Part shown: positions 49,628-58,974 of the stretch, one piece after another
Layout of the letters: each line of letters begins with the position of its first letter
Position numbering within the stretch: position 1 is the first letter of the stretch
Source: Pseudomonas migulae NBRC 103157
Lineage (GTDB): Bacteria; Pseudomonadota; Gammaproteobacteria; Pseudomonadales; Pseudomonadaceae
DNA length: 64,000 nt
Reading direction: 5' to 3'
Assembly (NCBI RefSeq): GCF_002091715.1
Contig: NZ_BDAG01000003.1
Location: 124,001 to 188,000 of the forward strand
Position numbers and translations under genes: made by a program
The notes under the pieces: generated by a model
Database searches by the model: none
What the model saw: only the letters and a program-made list of their open reading frames with translations
What the model was told of the DNA's origin: nothing

Positions 49628-50995
49628 ATGCGCAAGATGATTCTGCAATGCGGCGTTCTGGCCCTGAGCCTGTTGGCCGTCGATGTGATGGCTGCGGTGT
49701 CGCCGGAAGAAGCGAACAAGCTCGGCACCAGCCTGACGCCATTGGGCGGTGAAAAGGCCGGCAACGCCGATGGCTCGATTCCGGCCTGGGCCGGCGGCCT
49801 GCCGAAAAACGCCGGCGCGGTGGACAGCAAAGGTTTCCTGGCCGACCCGTTTGCCAATGAAAAGCCGCTGTTTACCATCACCGCGGCAACGGTCGACAAG
49901 TACAAGGACAAACTTTCCGACGGCCAGATAGCGATGTTCAAGCGCTACCCGGAGACCTACAAGATCCCGGTCTACCCGACCCATCGCACAGTGGCCTTGC
50001 CAGCGGACATCTACGAGTCGGCCAAGCGCAGCGCGCTGAACGTGACGCCAATCAACGACGGCAATGGCCTGGCCAACTTCACCGGCAATCGCTACTACGC
50101 GTTTCCGATTCCGAAGAACGGCGTCGAAGTCATCTGGAACCACGTCACTCGTTATCACGGTGGCAATTTGCGTCGCACCATCACCCAGGCCACGCCGCAG
50201 TCCAATGGCGATTTCACGGTGATCCGCTTCAAGGATGAAGTGGCGGTGCCTTCGCTGCTGGGGGATTTGAAGCCGGGCAGCGACGAAAACGTCCTCAGCT
50301 ACTTCAAGCAGGAAGTCACGGCGCCGGCACGGCTGGCGGGCAACGTGCTGCTGGTTCACGAGACCCTCGACCAGGTCAAGGAACCGCGCAAGGCATGGAT
50401 TTACAACGCCGGCCAGCGCCGCGTGCGGCGTGCACCGCAAGTGGCCTATGACGGCGTCGGCACCTCGTCCGACGGGCTACGCACCACCGACAACTTCGAC
50501 ATGTTTTCCGGCGCGCCGGATCGCTACGACTGGAAGCTGATCGGCAAGAAGGAAATGTACATCCCTTACAACAGCTACAAGCTCGACTCGCCGGACCTCA
50601 AGTACACCGATGTGATCAAGGCCGGGCACATCAATCAGGACCTGACGCGCTATGAGTTGCACCGGGTCTGGGAGATCGTCGCCACGGTCAAGCCCAACGA
50701 GCGGCATGTCTATGCCAAGCGGCACATGTACATCGACGAAGACAGTTGGCAGGTGGCGCTGGCGGATCACTACGACGGTCGCGGGCAGCTCTGGCGTGTA
50801 GCCGAAGGGCACGCCCAGTTCTACTACGATCACCAGGTGCCGGCCTATACCGTTGAAGCGTTGTATGACCTGATTGCCGGTCGCTACATTGCCCTGGGGA
50901 TGAAGAACGAAGAGAAGCGCAGCTTCGAATTCGGTATCGATGCCAAAGCAGGTGACTACACGCCAGCAGCGCTGAGGAGTACAGGGGTGAGGTAA
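49628..50995 (+). CDS. DUF1329 outer-membrane-associated protein
   Basis: 455 residues from ATG 49628, with GAGAAGG nine bases upstream; ATG 49619 has no site. Signal peptide about 1-22 (MILQCGVLALSLLAVDVMA). The body contains repeated beta motifs of the LolA-like/DUF1329 fold (YNAGQRRVRRAPQVAYDGVG, DRYDWKLIGKKEMYIPYNSY). Partner of the DUF1302 protein, and probably regulated by the LuxR gene that follows. Confidence 0.88.
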   Translation: MRKMILQCGVLALSLLAVDVMAAVSPEEANKLGTSLTPLGGEKAGNADGSIPAWAGGLPKNAGAVDSKGFLADPFANEKPLFTITAATVDKYKDKLSDGQIAMFKRYPETYKIPVYPTHRTVALPADIYESAKRSALNVTPINDGNGLANFTGNRYYAFPIPKNGVEVIWNHVTRYHGGNLRRTITQATPQSNGDFTVIRFKDEVAVPSLLGDLKPGSDENVLSYFKQEVTAPARLAGNVLLVHETLDQVKEPRKAWIYNAGQRRVRRAPQVAYDGVGTSSDGLRTTDNFDMFSGAPDRYDWKLIGKKEMYIPYNSYKLDSPDLKYTDVIKAGHINQDLTRYELHRVWEIVATVKPNERHVYAKRHMYIDEDSWQVALADHYDGRGQLWRVAEGHAQFYYDHQVPAYTVEALYDLIAGRYIALGMKNEEKRSFEFGIDAKAGDYTPAALRSTGVR

Positions 50996-51016
50996 TCATT
51001 CCTACAGCTCCTACGG

Positions 51017-51046
51017 AAAAAGGTGACTTTGCGGTCACCTTTTTTA
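51017..51046. terminator. Terminator after the DUF1302-DUF1329 genes
   Basis: AAAAAGGTGAC TTTGCG GTCACCTTTTTT is a compact stem with A- and T-runs on both sides, separating the operon from the LuxR gene. Confidence 0.9.
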
Positions 51047-51135
51047 TAGGTGTCGATCAGCGTGTTGAATACTTCTTCAACAAGTTGTGTGGAGAGGGCT
51101 AGGGTGGCGCCACAATTATAAAAAGGCGCACCACT

Positions 51136-53691
51136 ATGACTGCCATGGCCCCGTGTCTGGACCGTCCTGGACTCCTGCCCCGCTTGTCTTCCCATCACCT
51201 GTCTCGCGACCGCTTGATCGAGCCGTTACTGGCCTCGACAGCGCGGGTGAAACTGCTCTGTGCGCCGGCCGGCAGTGGCAAGAGTGCGCTGCTCATCGAG
51301 TGCCTGCTACGAGCGCCGGAACAGTGTCATGTCTGTTGGCTGCCGTTGGCGGGTGCGTCATTGACTGCCGGCGAATTTCGCCAGCGGCTGGCTCGGGCGT
51401 TGGGATCGGACTCAGCGGACGAACCCGGGTTGCTGACCTATCTGGCGCAATTGCAAACGCCGACCTGGCTGTGTCTCGATGACTATTGCCGCACGCCCAA
51501 CCCGGAGCTGGATCTTTTGCTCGACCGGTTGTTGGCGATCAGCAGTCCGATGGTCACCTGGTGGCTGAGTAGTCGCCGCCGCCCACCCTGCAATTGGCCA
51601 CGCCTGCTGCTGGCAGATGAATTGTACGATTGCGAGCGTTCCACGCTGGCTTTCACCCAGACGGAAATCGCCCGACTGCTGCACCATCTTGAACCGGAGC
51701 AGGCCGCGAGGCGTGCCAGCCGGATTGTCGAACTGAGCGGCGGCTGGTGCGCGGGCGTGAGGATTGCGCTGCTGCAAAAATGCGACTGGTCACGCAACGA
51801 GCAACTGCACGGTCGACCCGACACGCTGCACGATTACCTGGAGCACGAACTGTTCAGCATTCTGACCCCGGAGCTCACGGAAGCCTGGCGGGTGCTCGCC
51901 CATCTGCCCCGATTCAATGCCCGGCTGTGCGACCACTTGTTCGGTGCGGGAGAAGGCGCCCAGTGCCTGAATACCTTGCAGTCGTTGGGTTGTTTTATCG
52001 AGCCCTGGCAGGACTCGACAGACTGGTTGCAGATTTTCGCGCCGCTCACGCAGTTGATGCGCGAAGAACAATGGCCGGAGGGACGCTCCTGGCATCGTCG
52101 CGCCTGTCAGTGGTTCGCCGCCGAACTGGACTGGAAAGCCGCATTTGAACAGGCCTTGCTGGCGCAAGAGTTCGAAGTCGCGGTCAGCCTGTTGCAGCAT
52201 TTCAGTTTCGAGCACCTGTTCGAGGAGCAGACCGTGGTGCTGTTGTTGCGTCTGCACGAGCGACAAGGCGAGGAACTGATGCTGGGCTCACCGCAATTGG
52301 TGGGGCTGATCACCGCGGCGTTGCTGTTCGCCGGTCGATTCGAGCAGGCGGGCGAATGCATTGAGCATCTGTCGCGCTTCATGCCTCAGCCGTCGGCGCT
52401 CGAGCAAGGGCAACTGATTGCACGATGGCAGGCATTGCAAGGTTGGCTCCAGCATTTGCTGGGGCATATAGAGCCTTCGCGGGCGCATTTGCTGGAGGCG
52501 CTCAGCGAGCTCGGCCCGGAATTGTGGAGCGCCCGGCTGATGTGCCTGTCCGGCTTGACCCAGCAAGCACTGCTGCAAGGCGAACTTGACGTGGCGCACG
52601 CCCTCAACCGTGAAGCGTTGTGCCTGGCGCGCGCACAAGGTTCGCTGGTGTTTGAAGGGCTGTTGGAACTCGACCACGCGCAATTGCTCGAGCAACGGGG
52701 AGCGTCCGGCAGGGCCGAGCAATTGCTGGCGAACATGCACGATTTGCTCGTCCAGCGGCAACCGCTGGCCGAACCGTTGCTTGGGCGGATTGCCTTGCGG
52801 CGCGGGCGTTTAAGCCTGTCTCAGGGACAAGATGCACACGCGGCCGAGTACTTCGAAAGCGGGCTGCAGATAGGCCTGCGCAGTCAGGACAAGCGCGTGC
52901 TTTACGGGTTTCTGGGCCTCGCGCAACTGGCCGCCAATCGCCTGGACTACGCCCAGGCCTTTGTCCTTCTGCGTGATGCCGAACGCTTGATGCAGCAACG
53001 ACGTATTCCCGACACGGTCTATCGCGGAGCTTTGCTGCACATCAGCTGCCATTTCTGGTTACAGCAGGGGCGTCCGGAACTGGCCCATGAAGCGCTGACC
53101 CGGGTGCTGCGTCACTACCACGGCCCCCATGCACGTCAGGCGCCGCCGGCCACGCTGGAGCTGATCCCCAGCCTCGAATACCTGCTGGTGCTGACCGACG
53201 TTTATCAGGGGCAGGCGCAATCACCGGTGCAACGGCTCGAGTGTCAGTTGCAGTCAGCCAGGCAGCGGGGGATGTCGGGGCTGCAAGCGCAGTTGCACCT
53301 GGCACTGGCCGAAGTCGCCTGGCTGACGGGTGACATGCTCATCGCGCGCCAGTCGTTGCAGGAGGGTGTGGCGCTGATCGAGCGCTGCAATCTGCGACAG
53401 ACCCTGCGCGATCTTCAGTTGCGTCAGCCACGGTTGCCAGAGGCCATCGGGCGCGCCGAGCCGGGTCACCCTCCCGAGTCGGGGCCCTCGCTGCAGAACA
53501 GGTTGAGCCAGCGTGAAATAGAAGTCCTCGAATTAGTCGCGTTGGGTAACTCCAATCAACAGATAGCAGATCAATTGTTCATATCGTTACATACAGTAAA
53601 AACCCACGCGCGACGCATTAACGGGAAGTTGGGGGTGGAGCGTAGAACCCAAGCGGTGGCGAAGGCGAAAGTGTTGGGGTTAGTTGTTTGA
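51136..53691 (+). CDS. MalT-like LuxR-family ATP-binding regulator (LAL)
   Basis: 851 residues from ATG 51136 (ATG 51145 possible). Walker A APAGSGKSA near 43-51; a long helical TPR-like middle (about 250-760); C-terminal LuxR helix-turn-helix SQREIEVLELVALGNSNQQI, then HTVKTHARRINGKLGVERR. Large LuxR regulators of this type bind ATP and an inducer and activate nearby genes. It follows DUF1302-DUF1329, the same order I recall in P. putida, and probably activates them. Confidence 0.92.
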   Translation: MTAMAPCLDRPGLLPRLSSHHLSRDRLIEPLLASTARVKLLCAPAGSGKSALLIECLLRAPEQCHVCWLPLAGASLTAGEFRQRLARALGSDSADEPGLLTYLAQLQTPTWLCLDDYCRTPNPELDLLLDRLLAISSPMVTWWLSSRRRPPCNWPRLLLADELYDCERSTLAFTQTEIARLLHHLEPEQAARRASRIVELSGGWCAGVRIALLQKCDWSRNEQLHGRPDTLHDYLEHELFSILTPELTEAWRVLAHLPRFNARLCDHLFGAGEGAQCLNTLQSLGCFIEPWQDSTDWLQIFAPLTQLMREEQWPEGRSWHRRACQWFAAELDWKAAFEQALLAQEFEVAVSLLQHFSFEHLFEEQTVVLLLRLHERQGEELMLGSPQLVGLITAALLFAGRFEQAGECIEHLSRFMPQPSALEQGQLIARWQALQGWLQHLLGHIEPSRAHLLEALSELGPELWSARLMCLSGLTQQALLQGELDVAHALNREALCLARAQGSLVFEGLLELDHAQLLEQRGASGRAEQLLANMHDLLVQRQPLAEPLLGRIALRRGRLSLSQGQDAHAAEYFESGLQIGLRSQDKRVLYGFLGLAQLAANRLDYAQAFVLLRDAERLMQQRRIPDTVYRGALLHISCHFWLQQGRPELAHEALTRVLRHYHGPHARQAPPATLELIPSLEYLLVLTDVYQGQAQSPVQRLECQLQSARQRGMSGLQAQLHLALAEVAWLTGDMLIARQSLQEGVALIERCNLRQTLRDLQLRQPRLPEAIGRAEPGHPPESGPSLQNRLSQREIEVLELVALGNSNQQIADQLFISLHTVKTHARRINGKLGVERRTQAVAKAKVLGLVV

Positions 53692-53792
53692 ACGTTGGCC
53701 TGTTTACGAATGCATACAAGTAGTGGGGTGTACTTCGGGGTTTCAGGTGTTTATAAGTTATGCGTCGGCACGGTCAATGAGTATTGGTCTTT

Positions 53793-53819
53793 TTGGACGT
53801 ATGTGGGTCGACTCATAAT
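53793..53819 (+). promoter_or_regulatory. Weak promoter candidate in the AT-rich leader
   Basis: TTGGAC at 53793-53798 and CATAAT at 53814-53819 are 15 bases apart (16 if TTTGGA is used), 21 bases before the 106-residue gene. The region 53701-53820 is 40-47% G+C by my line counts. Confidence 0.35.
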
Positions 53820-53839
53820 TAATTGAAAGGACGCAATTT

Positions 53840-54160
53840 ATGAAAACCGGTTTACTCGAAGAAGTGAGTGCGAAACTCGACAGGATTTTTCGGGATATGG
53901 AATACACGATCAATGTCGATGATACCTACCTCACTTCGATAGTCATCAATGATCTGGGTGAGCAGGTCGTTGATTACTCGCAAAGTCTGAGTTGGGCGAT
54001 CATGGAGAAAGTGCAGGCGGATGAGCTGCCGGCTTTCAGTGAAAAATATGCGGGCGTATTTTCCCAACAGTGGACCTTTGAATCTGCCTATAAAATTGTT
54101 GGCCTGGATATTCAACAAGTCAACTTGTTCGGACGCGCAGTGGTCGAGTCCTATCGCTAA
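53840..54160 (+). CDS. Unknown 106-residue protein upstream of the toxin-like gene
   Basis: 106 residues from ATG 53840, with AAAGGA at 53825-53830. No signal peptide, no membrane segment, no recognised domain. The composition is acidic and helical (KLDRIFRDMEYTINVDDTYL; AIMEKVQADELPAFSEKYAG). G+C is 40-47% in the lines I counted, unlike the flanks, so recent transfer is likely. It is the only gene in the unit before the strong terminator and the 815-residue protein; an immunity, chaperone or delivery role is a guess by position. Confidence 0.65.
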   Translation: MKTGLLEEVSAKLDRIFRDMEYTINVDDTYLTSIVINDLGEQVVDYSQSLSWAIMEKVQADELPAFSEKYAGVFSQQWTFESAYKIVGLDIQQVNLFGRAVVESYR

Positions 54161-54182
54161 AACTAATCAATAGATTATCTGT

Positions 54183-54230
54183 CCGACAACGCCGCCATGG
54201 CTGGCGGCGTTGTCGGATTATTTGTTTTTT
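54183..54230 (+). terminator. Very strong intrinsic terminator between the 106-residue gene and the toxin-like gene
   Basis: CCGACAACGCCGCC pairs perfectly with GGCGGCGTTGTCGG (14 base pairs) around ATGGCT, followed by ATTATTTG and six T residues. Only 11 bases remain to the AAGGA ribosome site of the next gene, so the toxin-like gene has no room for its own promoter after the hairpin. Confidence 0.92.
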
Positions 54231-54252
54231 AAATGTGCAAAAGGAAGCGCGC

Positions 54253-56700
54253 ATGAATATTAAAGTTTTAGCAGGCGGCGTGCAGGAAGCACTTCTGAGA
54301 CCGTCCACGCGGATGCTGGCGGAACAACCGCAGCAGATTCCCGATTGGCTCCGGCGTGCCAGTGAAGAAGATCGCCAGTATTACTTCGACACAGAGCAGG
54401 CGTTGGCAAAACATGAGCAAGCAGTGGATGAACTGCTGAAAGAGGCCCTCTCTCTCAGAGCGTTCGCCCATTTTTATGCGAGTGAGTTTCTCAGGATTCT
54501 AAGCGGCGAAGTGATCGATCCACAGCAGGTCTTCGTCAGCGCCCGGCATACGTTTTATGTCGGTCAGCAGAAAGTCGTTCAGCGCAATCGGCTGACCCTT
54601 CCCGAGTTCATGCTCAACGGTTTGCATGACCCGGCCACTGTCCCGCTGGAGATTGCCCTTGAAGGCGAAGCGCTGCCTGTCGACGTGACGAGGCAAGACC
54701 TTCTGGACGTGATGGGCGATACCAGCATGCGTTCGCTGTACTCGGACAAATTTGAGCAGAAGTACAGCAATGAAGAGGTTATCCGTGCTTTGCAGGCTCG
54801 CCTGGACAGCGGCACCAGCCTGAGTTCGCTCAGTGCGAAATTGAAGGCGCACATCAGTGATCAAAGTCTGAAGATTGTTGAGCTGGCCAGCCAGCAGGCT
54901 AAAGGCTATTCGGCGGGAGAGCTGTCGTTCGACGGCTGGGGTAAACCTTTTCATGGGCTGATTGTTTACTGCGGGCCGGAAGGCGAGGCCGGTCCTTGCG
55001 TGCTTTATGCGCCGCAGGGGCCTGGTGGCAGAACGTGGCACGAGTTCGCGTCGTTCCGACAATTGAACCTGCACATGGCCGATTGGGTGGGGTCGCCAGA
55101 AGGGCGCAGCTACCTGAGCCGACAGGCTCACGCCACCGAGCGGGAAAGTATCGAATCGTACATGCGGTTGGTCCTGGATCTGCCCAGTCAGTGGCGTGGC
55201 ATCAAGCGCGCAGCCTGGCCCGGATCGGAAGGCGCGGTGCTCCGCCACAGCGTGTTGCTGGGTATCGACTGGCTGCGAGGCGAGCTGGAGGTTGTCACCC
55301 CCGCGGGGTATCGATCCGCGTCGGCCTATCAGCGGAAATATTTTGCCCGCCTGAACACCGAGCTCAAAGCGCTGACGCGGCTGGCCAGCCACGAAGCAGG
55401 GCTGATCAGTTACGAAAAATTCGCCTTCAATCTGGTGAAGAAGATGGCGGACGATCTGATGGCGGATAACGGCGAGACGGTGTCGGTCAATCCCGATCTG
55501 ATCATGGTCGAACTGGATGCCTCGCAATCGATGACGCTGACTCGACTCATCATCAAAGAGCATCACATCACCGAAGAAAGCGGGCCGGTGCATAACCCCG
55601 GCATTTACCCGCGAATTCGCCTGTTACCGGGTCATCCGCCGATGTCGAGTCTGCTGGATAACTACATCGCCAACTGGTCGAAAGCGTTGCGTCCGGGTGA
55701 AAAATACATCGACATGCTGAATTCGGATTATCTGGATGAACGCTCGACCGGTTATGCCTTCAGACGTGACGTGTATGTCGACTTGCAACTGCATGAAATG
55801 CACCGGGCTGCATTGGCCGAGCTGTTTAGCGGTGCGCTTCAGCGCGACGAGTATTATCGGATCGAACAGGCCATTGACCGGCTGCGCGAGCTGCAAGCCA
55901 ATGACCCTGTCAAGGCTGACTATCCCGATTCTCCCAAGCGCGACGGTGTTTACAGGTTTCATCTGGAGCACCGTGCGATTCAGGGTGTTTATGTTTTTCG
56001 CATGATGAACAACGGCGTCGCTCAGGATCTGTTGTATACCCCGCATGCGCCGGATGGCCGATGGTTTCGACCGTTGGCTGATTTTTCCAGGTCGATCAGG
56101 CAATGCGGTCTGGGCACTTATTACTGCAAACGTGCCCGGTTCACTGACCAGCGAGTCATCAAGGCCTACGTTGAAGAGGTCATGGGCGGCAGGGACGACG
56201 TCGAACCGCCGGCGCTGCAAGTCAATAGCCGGGTTTTCGACTTCTCGCTGTGCTATCGGGAAATGATCGGCCAGATCATTAACGGGGTGGATGCCCAGAC
56301 CCGCAGCCTTATCGAAATTGTGGCGAAGCTGTCCTATGACGCTGCGGTGGCGGCCGTTGCAGTCGTAGCGTTGGTGTACCCGCCGATTGGCCTTGGGCTG
56401 AGTGCCATCGTTGTGGCGAAAGGTGTGTTTGAGGGCGGGCTGGCCTACCACGAAGGTGAGAACGAAAAAGTCTTCTCCAGCTTTCTCGATTGCATGCTGG
56501 AACTGGCGACATTGCACATTGGCAAAGCGGGATTCACCCCGATACAGAAATTGATCGCCAAGCGGTTGGGCGATGTGAATACCTGCTTTAGCGTTGTCTC
56601 GACACTCAGTGGCACCACGGTAGATCTGGCCGTCATTACCGAACTCATGAAGGAGGCGCTGGCCGAGCCTGATTCCAGCGAGCAGACGCTGCTGTCATAA
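54253..56700 (+). CDS. Dermonecrotic-toxin-like protein (DUF6543-type)
   Basis: 815 residues from ATG 54253, with AAGGA 7 bases upstream; GTG 54235 lies before that site and is rejected. Two related blocks are seen: VLYAPQGPGGRTWHEFASF near 252 and LLYTPHAPDGRWFRPLADF near 593, each followed by a Tyr/Arg-rich helix (YLSRQAHATERESI; YYCKRARFTDQRVI). These resemble the Pseudomonas DUF6543 'dermonecrotic toxin' family, which usually has larger members. A hydrophobic stretch (DAAVAAVAVVALVYPPIGLG, about 695-730) could insert in a membrane. No signal peptide; no catalytic motif identified. Toxin identity is by resemblance only. Confidence 0.6.
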   Translation: MNIKVLAGGVQEALLRPSTRMLAEQPQQIPDWLRRASEEDRQYYFDTEQALAKHEQAVDELLKEALSLRAFAHFYASEFLRILSGEVIDPQQVFVSARHTFYVGQQKVVQRNRLTLPEFMLNGLHDPATVPLEIALEGEALPVDVTRQDLLDVMGDTSMRSLYSDKFEQKYSNEEVIRALQARLDSGTSLSSLSAKLKAHISDQSLKIVELASQQAKGYSAGELSFDGWGKPFHGLIVYCGPEGEAGPCVLYAPQGPGGRTWHEFASFRQLNLHMADWVGSPEGRSYLSRQAHATERESIESYMRLVLDLPSQWRGIKRAAWPGSEGAVLRHSVLLGIDWLRGELEVVTPAGYRSASAYQRKYFARLNTELKALTRLASHEAGLISYEKFAFNLVKKMADDLMADNGETVSVNPDLIMVELDASQSMTLTRLIIKEHHITEESGPVHNPGIYPRIRLLPGHPPMSSLLDNYIANWSKALRPGEKYIDMLNSDYLDERSTGYAFRRDVYVDLQLHEMHRAALAELFSGALQRDEYYRIEQAIDRLRELQANDPVKADYPDSPKRDGVYRFHLEHRAIQGVYVFRMMNNGVAQDLLYTPHAPDGRWFRPLADFSRSIRQCGLGTYYCKRARFTDQRVIKAYVEEVMGGRDDVEPPALQVNSRVFDFSLCYREMIGQIINGVDAQTRSLIEIVAKLSYDAAVAAVAVVALVYPPIGLGLSAIVVAKGVFEGGLAYHEGENEKVFSSFLDCMLELATLHIGKAGFTPIQKLIAKRLGDVNTCFSVVSTLSGTTVDLAVITELMKEALAEPDSSEQTLLS

Positions 56701-56706
56701 CCCCGA

Positions 56707-57501
56707 CTAACCGGATACGGCCGTCGGCTCGTAGCCCATCCGCCAGCTCACGGCCCGCGTCGCCGCCAGCAACCGCTGCGCCGCCGGGCCGTTTTCGTCG
56801 GCGTGGAACAATGAGGCAGGGCCGACAATGGTCATGACCGCTGCCACGTTGCCGACGGCATTGAAAACAGGTGCCGACAAGGCATCGACGCCCGGCATCA
56901 ACAAACCATGCACATGGTGCAGACCGCGCTCGCGGATCTGTTCGCACAATGCGGCATAGGCCTGATCGTCTGCCAGCGCATGGGTATTAGCGTTGTGCAG
57001 TTCCTGCTCGCGCAGGTCCATGGTTTCTCGCTTCGGCAAGTAGGCGCCGAACACCAGCCCGGTCGACGAGCTGAGCAGCGGCAACACCGAGCCCAATTGC
57101 GTCACGACTGTCACCGCGCGCACCGCCGGTTCGATATGCACCACGGTCGCGCCTTGATTACCCCACACCGCCAAAAAACACGTTTCGTTCAATTCATCGC
57201 GCAGCTCGGCCAAGGGCAGGGCGGCGACTTTGAGCACGTCCATACTGTTGAGTGCGGCGAGCCCCACACGCAAGGCTTCGCGACCCAGGCCGTAGTGGTT
57301 GGTGGCGGTGTTCTGTTCGGCAAATCCGCTGGCGATCAATGCCTGCAAATAGCGGTGAACCTTGCTCGCCGGCATCTGCACGTGCTCGGCCAGTCGCGAC
57401 AACGAAGTCGATGGCGACAGCTCGGCCAGTGCCTTGAGGATGTCGGTGCCGACCTCGGCCGAACGGACTTTCTGTTTGTCGTTGTTGCGCGGCGTTTCCA
57501 T
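56707..57501 (-). CDS. hmgR: IclR-family regulator HmgR
   Basis: 264 residues. N-terminal winged helix (GTDILKALAELSPSTSLSRL, QMPASKVHRYLQALIASGFA) and IclR effector domain (ETCFLAVWGNQGATVVHIEP). In Pseudomonas HmgR represses hmgA-fahA-maiA and is released by homogentisate. It is divergent from hmgA and an inverted repeat lies in the shared gap. Confidence 0.88.
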   Translation of the reverse strand: METPRNNDKQKVRSAEVGTDILKALAELSPSTSLSRLAEHVQMPASKVHRYLQALIASGFAEQNTATNHYGLGREALRVGLAALNSMDVLKVAALPLAELRDELNETCFLAVWGNQGATVVHIEPAVRAVTVVTQLGSVLPLLSSSTGLVFGAYLPKRETMDLREQELHNANTHALADDQAYAALCEQIRERGLHHVHGLLMPGVDALSAPVFNAVGNVAAVMTIVGPASLFHADENGPAAQRLLAATRAVSWRMGYEPTAVSG

Positions 57502-57562
57502 GGAGGCGGTCTGATCCCGAGACGAATGGGCGTCTTTATAGCTTGACGGTCAACACCAATCA

Positions 57563-57589
57563 AATTACGTTGTGCGTAATTGAATTACG
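57563..57589. promoter_or_regulatory. Candidate HmgR operator
   Basis: AATTACG TTGTG CGTAATT is a perfect inverted repeat (7-base arms, 57563-57581) followed by a third AATTACG at 57583-57589. It lies in the hmgR-hmgA divergent gap, where a repressor would be expected. A second small palindrome TTGACGGTCAA is at 57543-57553. Confidence 0.6.
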
Positions 57590-57666
57590 ATAAAAATAAC
57601 CCAGGCGTGCCAGGACCTCTCAAACAGAGTGACAGGCCATTGCCTACTCCCTGTTCAGGAGGCTCC

Positions 57667-58971
57667 ATGAACCTCGATTCAACGGCACCCGCGCTGGCTT
57701 ATCAGTCCGGCTTCGGCAACGAATTCAGTAGCGAAGCGTTGCCCGGCGCATTGCCGATTGGCCAGAACTCCCCGCAAAGAGCGCCATACGGTCTCTACAC
57801 CGAACTGTTCTCCGGCACGGCATTCACCATGGCCCGCAGCGAAGCGCGGCGCACCTGGATGTACCGCATTCAGCCGTCGGCCAATCACCCGGCGTTCGTC
57901 AAACTGGATCGGCAACTGGCTGGCGGCCCATTGGGTGAAGTGACCCCCAATCGCCTGCGCTGGAACCCGTTGGATATCCCGACCGAGCCCACCGATTTCA
58001 TCGACGGGCTGGTGAGCATGGCGGCCAATTCCGCGGCGGAAAAACCGGCCGGGATCAGTATCTACAGCTACCGCGCCAACCGCTCCATGGAGCGTGTGTT
58101 CTTCAACGCCGATGGCGAGCTGTTGCTGGTGCCGGAACAGGGACGGCTGCGCATCGCTACCGAACTGGGCGTGCTGGAACTTGAACCGCTGGAAATCGCC
58201 GTGCTGCCGCGCGGTCTGAAATTTCGCGTCGAACTGCTCGACCCACAGGCGCGCGGCTATATCGCGGAAAACCACGGCGCGCCATTGCGCCTGCCGGACC
58301 TCGGACCGATCGGCAGCAACGGCCTGGCCAATCCGCGAGACTTCCTGACCCCGGTCGCCCATTACGAAAACCTCAAGCAGCCAACCACACTGGTGCAGAA
58401 ATTCCTCGGCCAGCTGTGGGGCTGCGAGCTCGATCATTCGCCGCTCAACGTGGTCGCCTGGCATGGCAACAACGTGCCGTACAAATATGATCTGCGCCGT
58501 TTCAACACCCTCGGCACCGTCAGTTTCGACCATCCGGATCCGTCGATTTTCACCGTCCTGACGTCGCCGACCAGTGTTCACGGTCTGGCCAATCTCGACT
58601 TCGTGATCTTCCCGCCACGCTGGATGGTGGCCGAGAAAACCTTCCGTCCGCCGTGGTTCCACCGCAACCTGATGAACGAATTCATGGGCCTGATCAAGGG
58701 TGAGTACGACGCCAAGGCCGAAGGCTTCGTGCCCGGTGGCGCGTCGCTGCACAGCTGCATGAGCGCCCACGGCCCGGATGGCGAAACCTGCACCAAAGCG
58801 ATCAACGCCGAGTTGGCCCCCACGAAAATCGACAACACCATGGCCTTCATGTTCGAGACCAGCCAGGTGCTGCGCCCGAGCCGATTCGCCCTCGACTGCC
58901 CGCAACTGCAAACCAACTACGACGCCTGCTGGGCCACGCTGCCCGCCACTTTCGACCCGACCCGGAGATAA
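57667..58971 (+). CDS. hmgA: Homogentisate 1,2-dioxygenase
   Basis: 434 residues from ATG 57667 ([20 protein letters not shown]); an upstream extension is rejected; AGGAGG lies just before it. Iron-ligand region is in the C-terminal half ([34 protein letters not shown]). It opens the homogentisate ring to maleylacetoacetate in tyrosine and phenylalanine breakdown. fahA follows after 3 bases. Confidence 0.96.
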   Translation: MNLDSTAPALAYQSGFGNEFSSEALPGALPIGQNSPQRAPYGLYTELFSGTAFTMARSEARRTWMYRIQPSANHPAFVKLDRQLAGGPLGEVTPNRLRWNPLDIPTEPTDFIDGLVSMAANSAAEKPAGISIYSYRANRSMERVFFNADGELLLVPEQGRLRIATELGVLELEPLEIAVLPRGLKFRVELLDPQARGYIAENHGAPLRLPDLGPIGSNGLANPRDFLTPVAHYENLKQPTTLVQKFLGQLWGCELDHSPLNVVAWHGNNVPYKYDLRRFNTLGTVSFDHPDPSIFTVLTSPTSVHGLANLDFVIFPPRWMVAEKTFRPPWFHRNLMNEFMGLIKGEYDAKAEGFVPGGASLHSCMSAHGPDGETCTKAINAELAPTKIDNTMAFMFETSQVLRPSRFALDCPQLQTNYDACWATLPATFDPTRR

Positions 58972-58974
58972 CCC

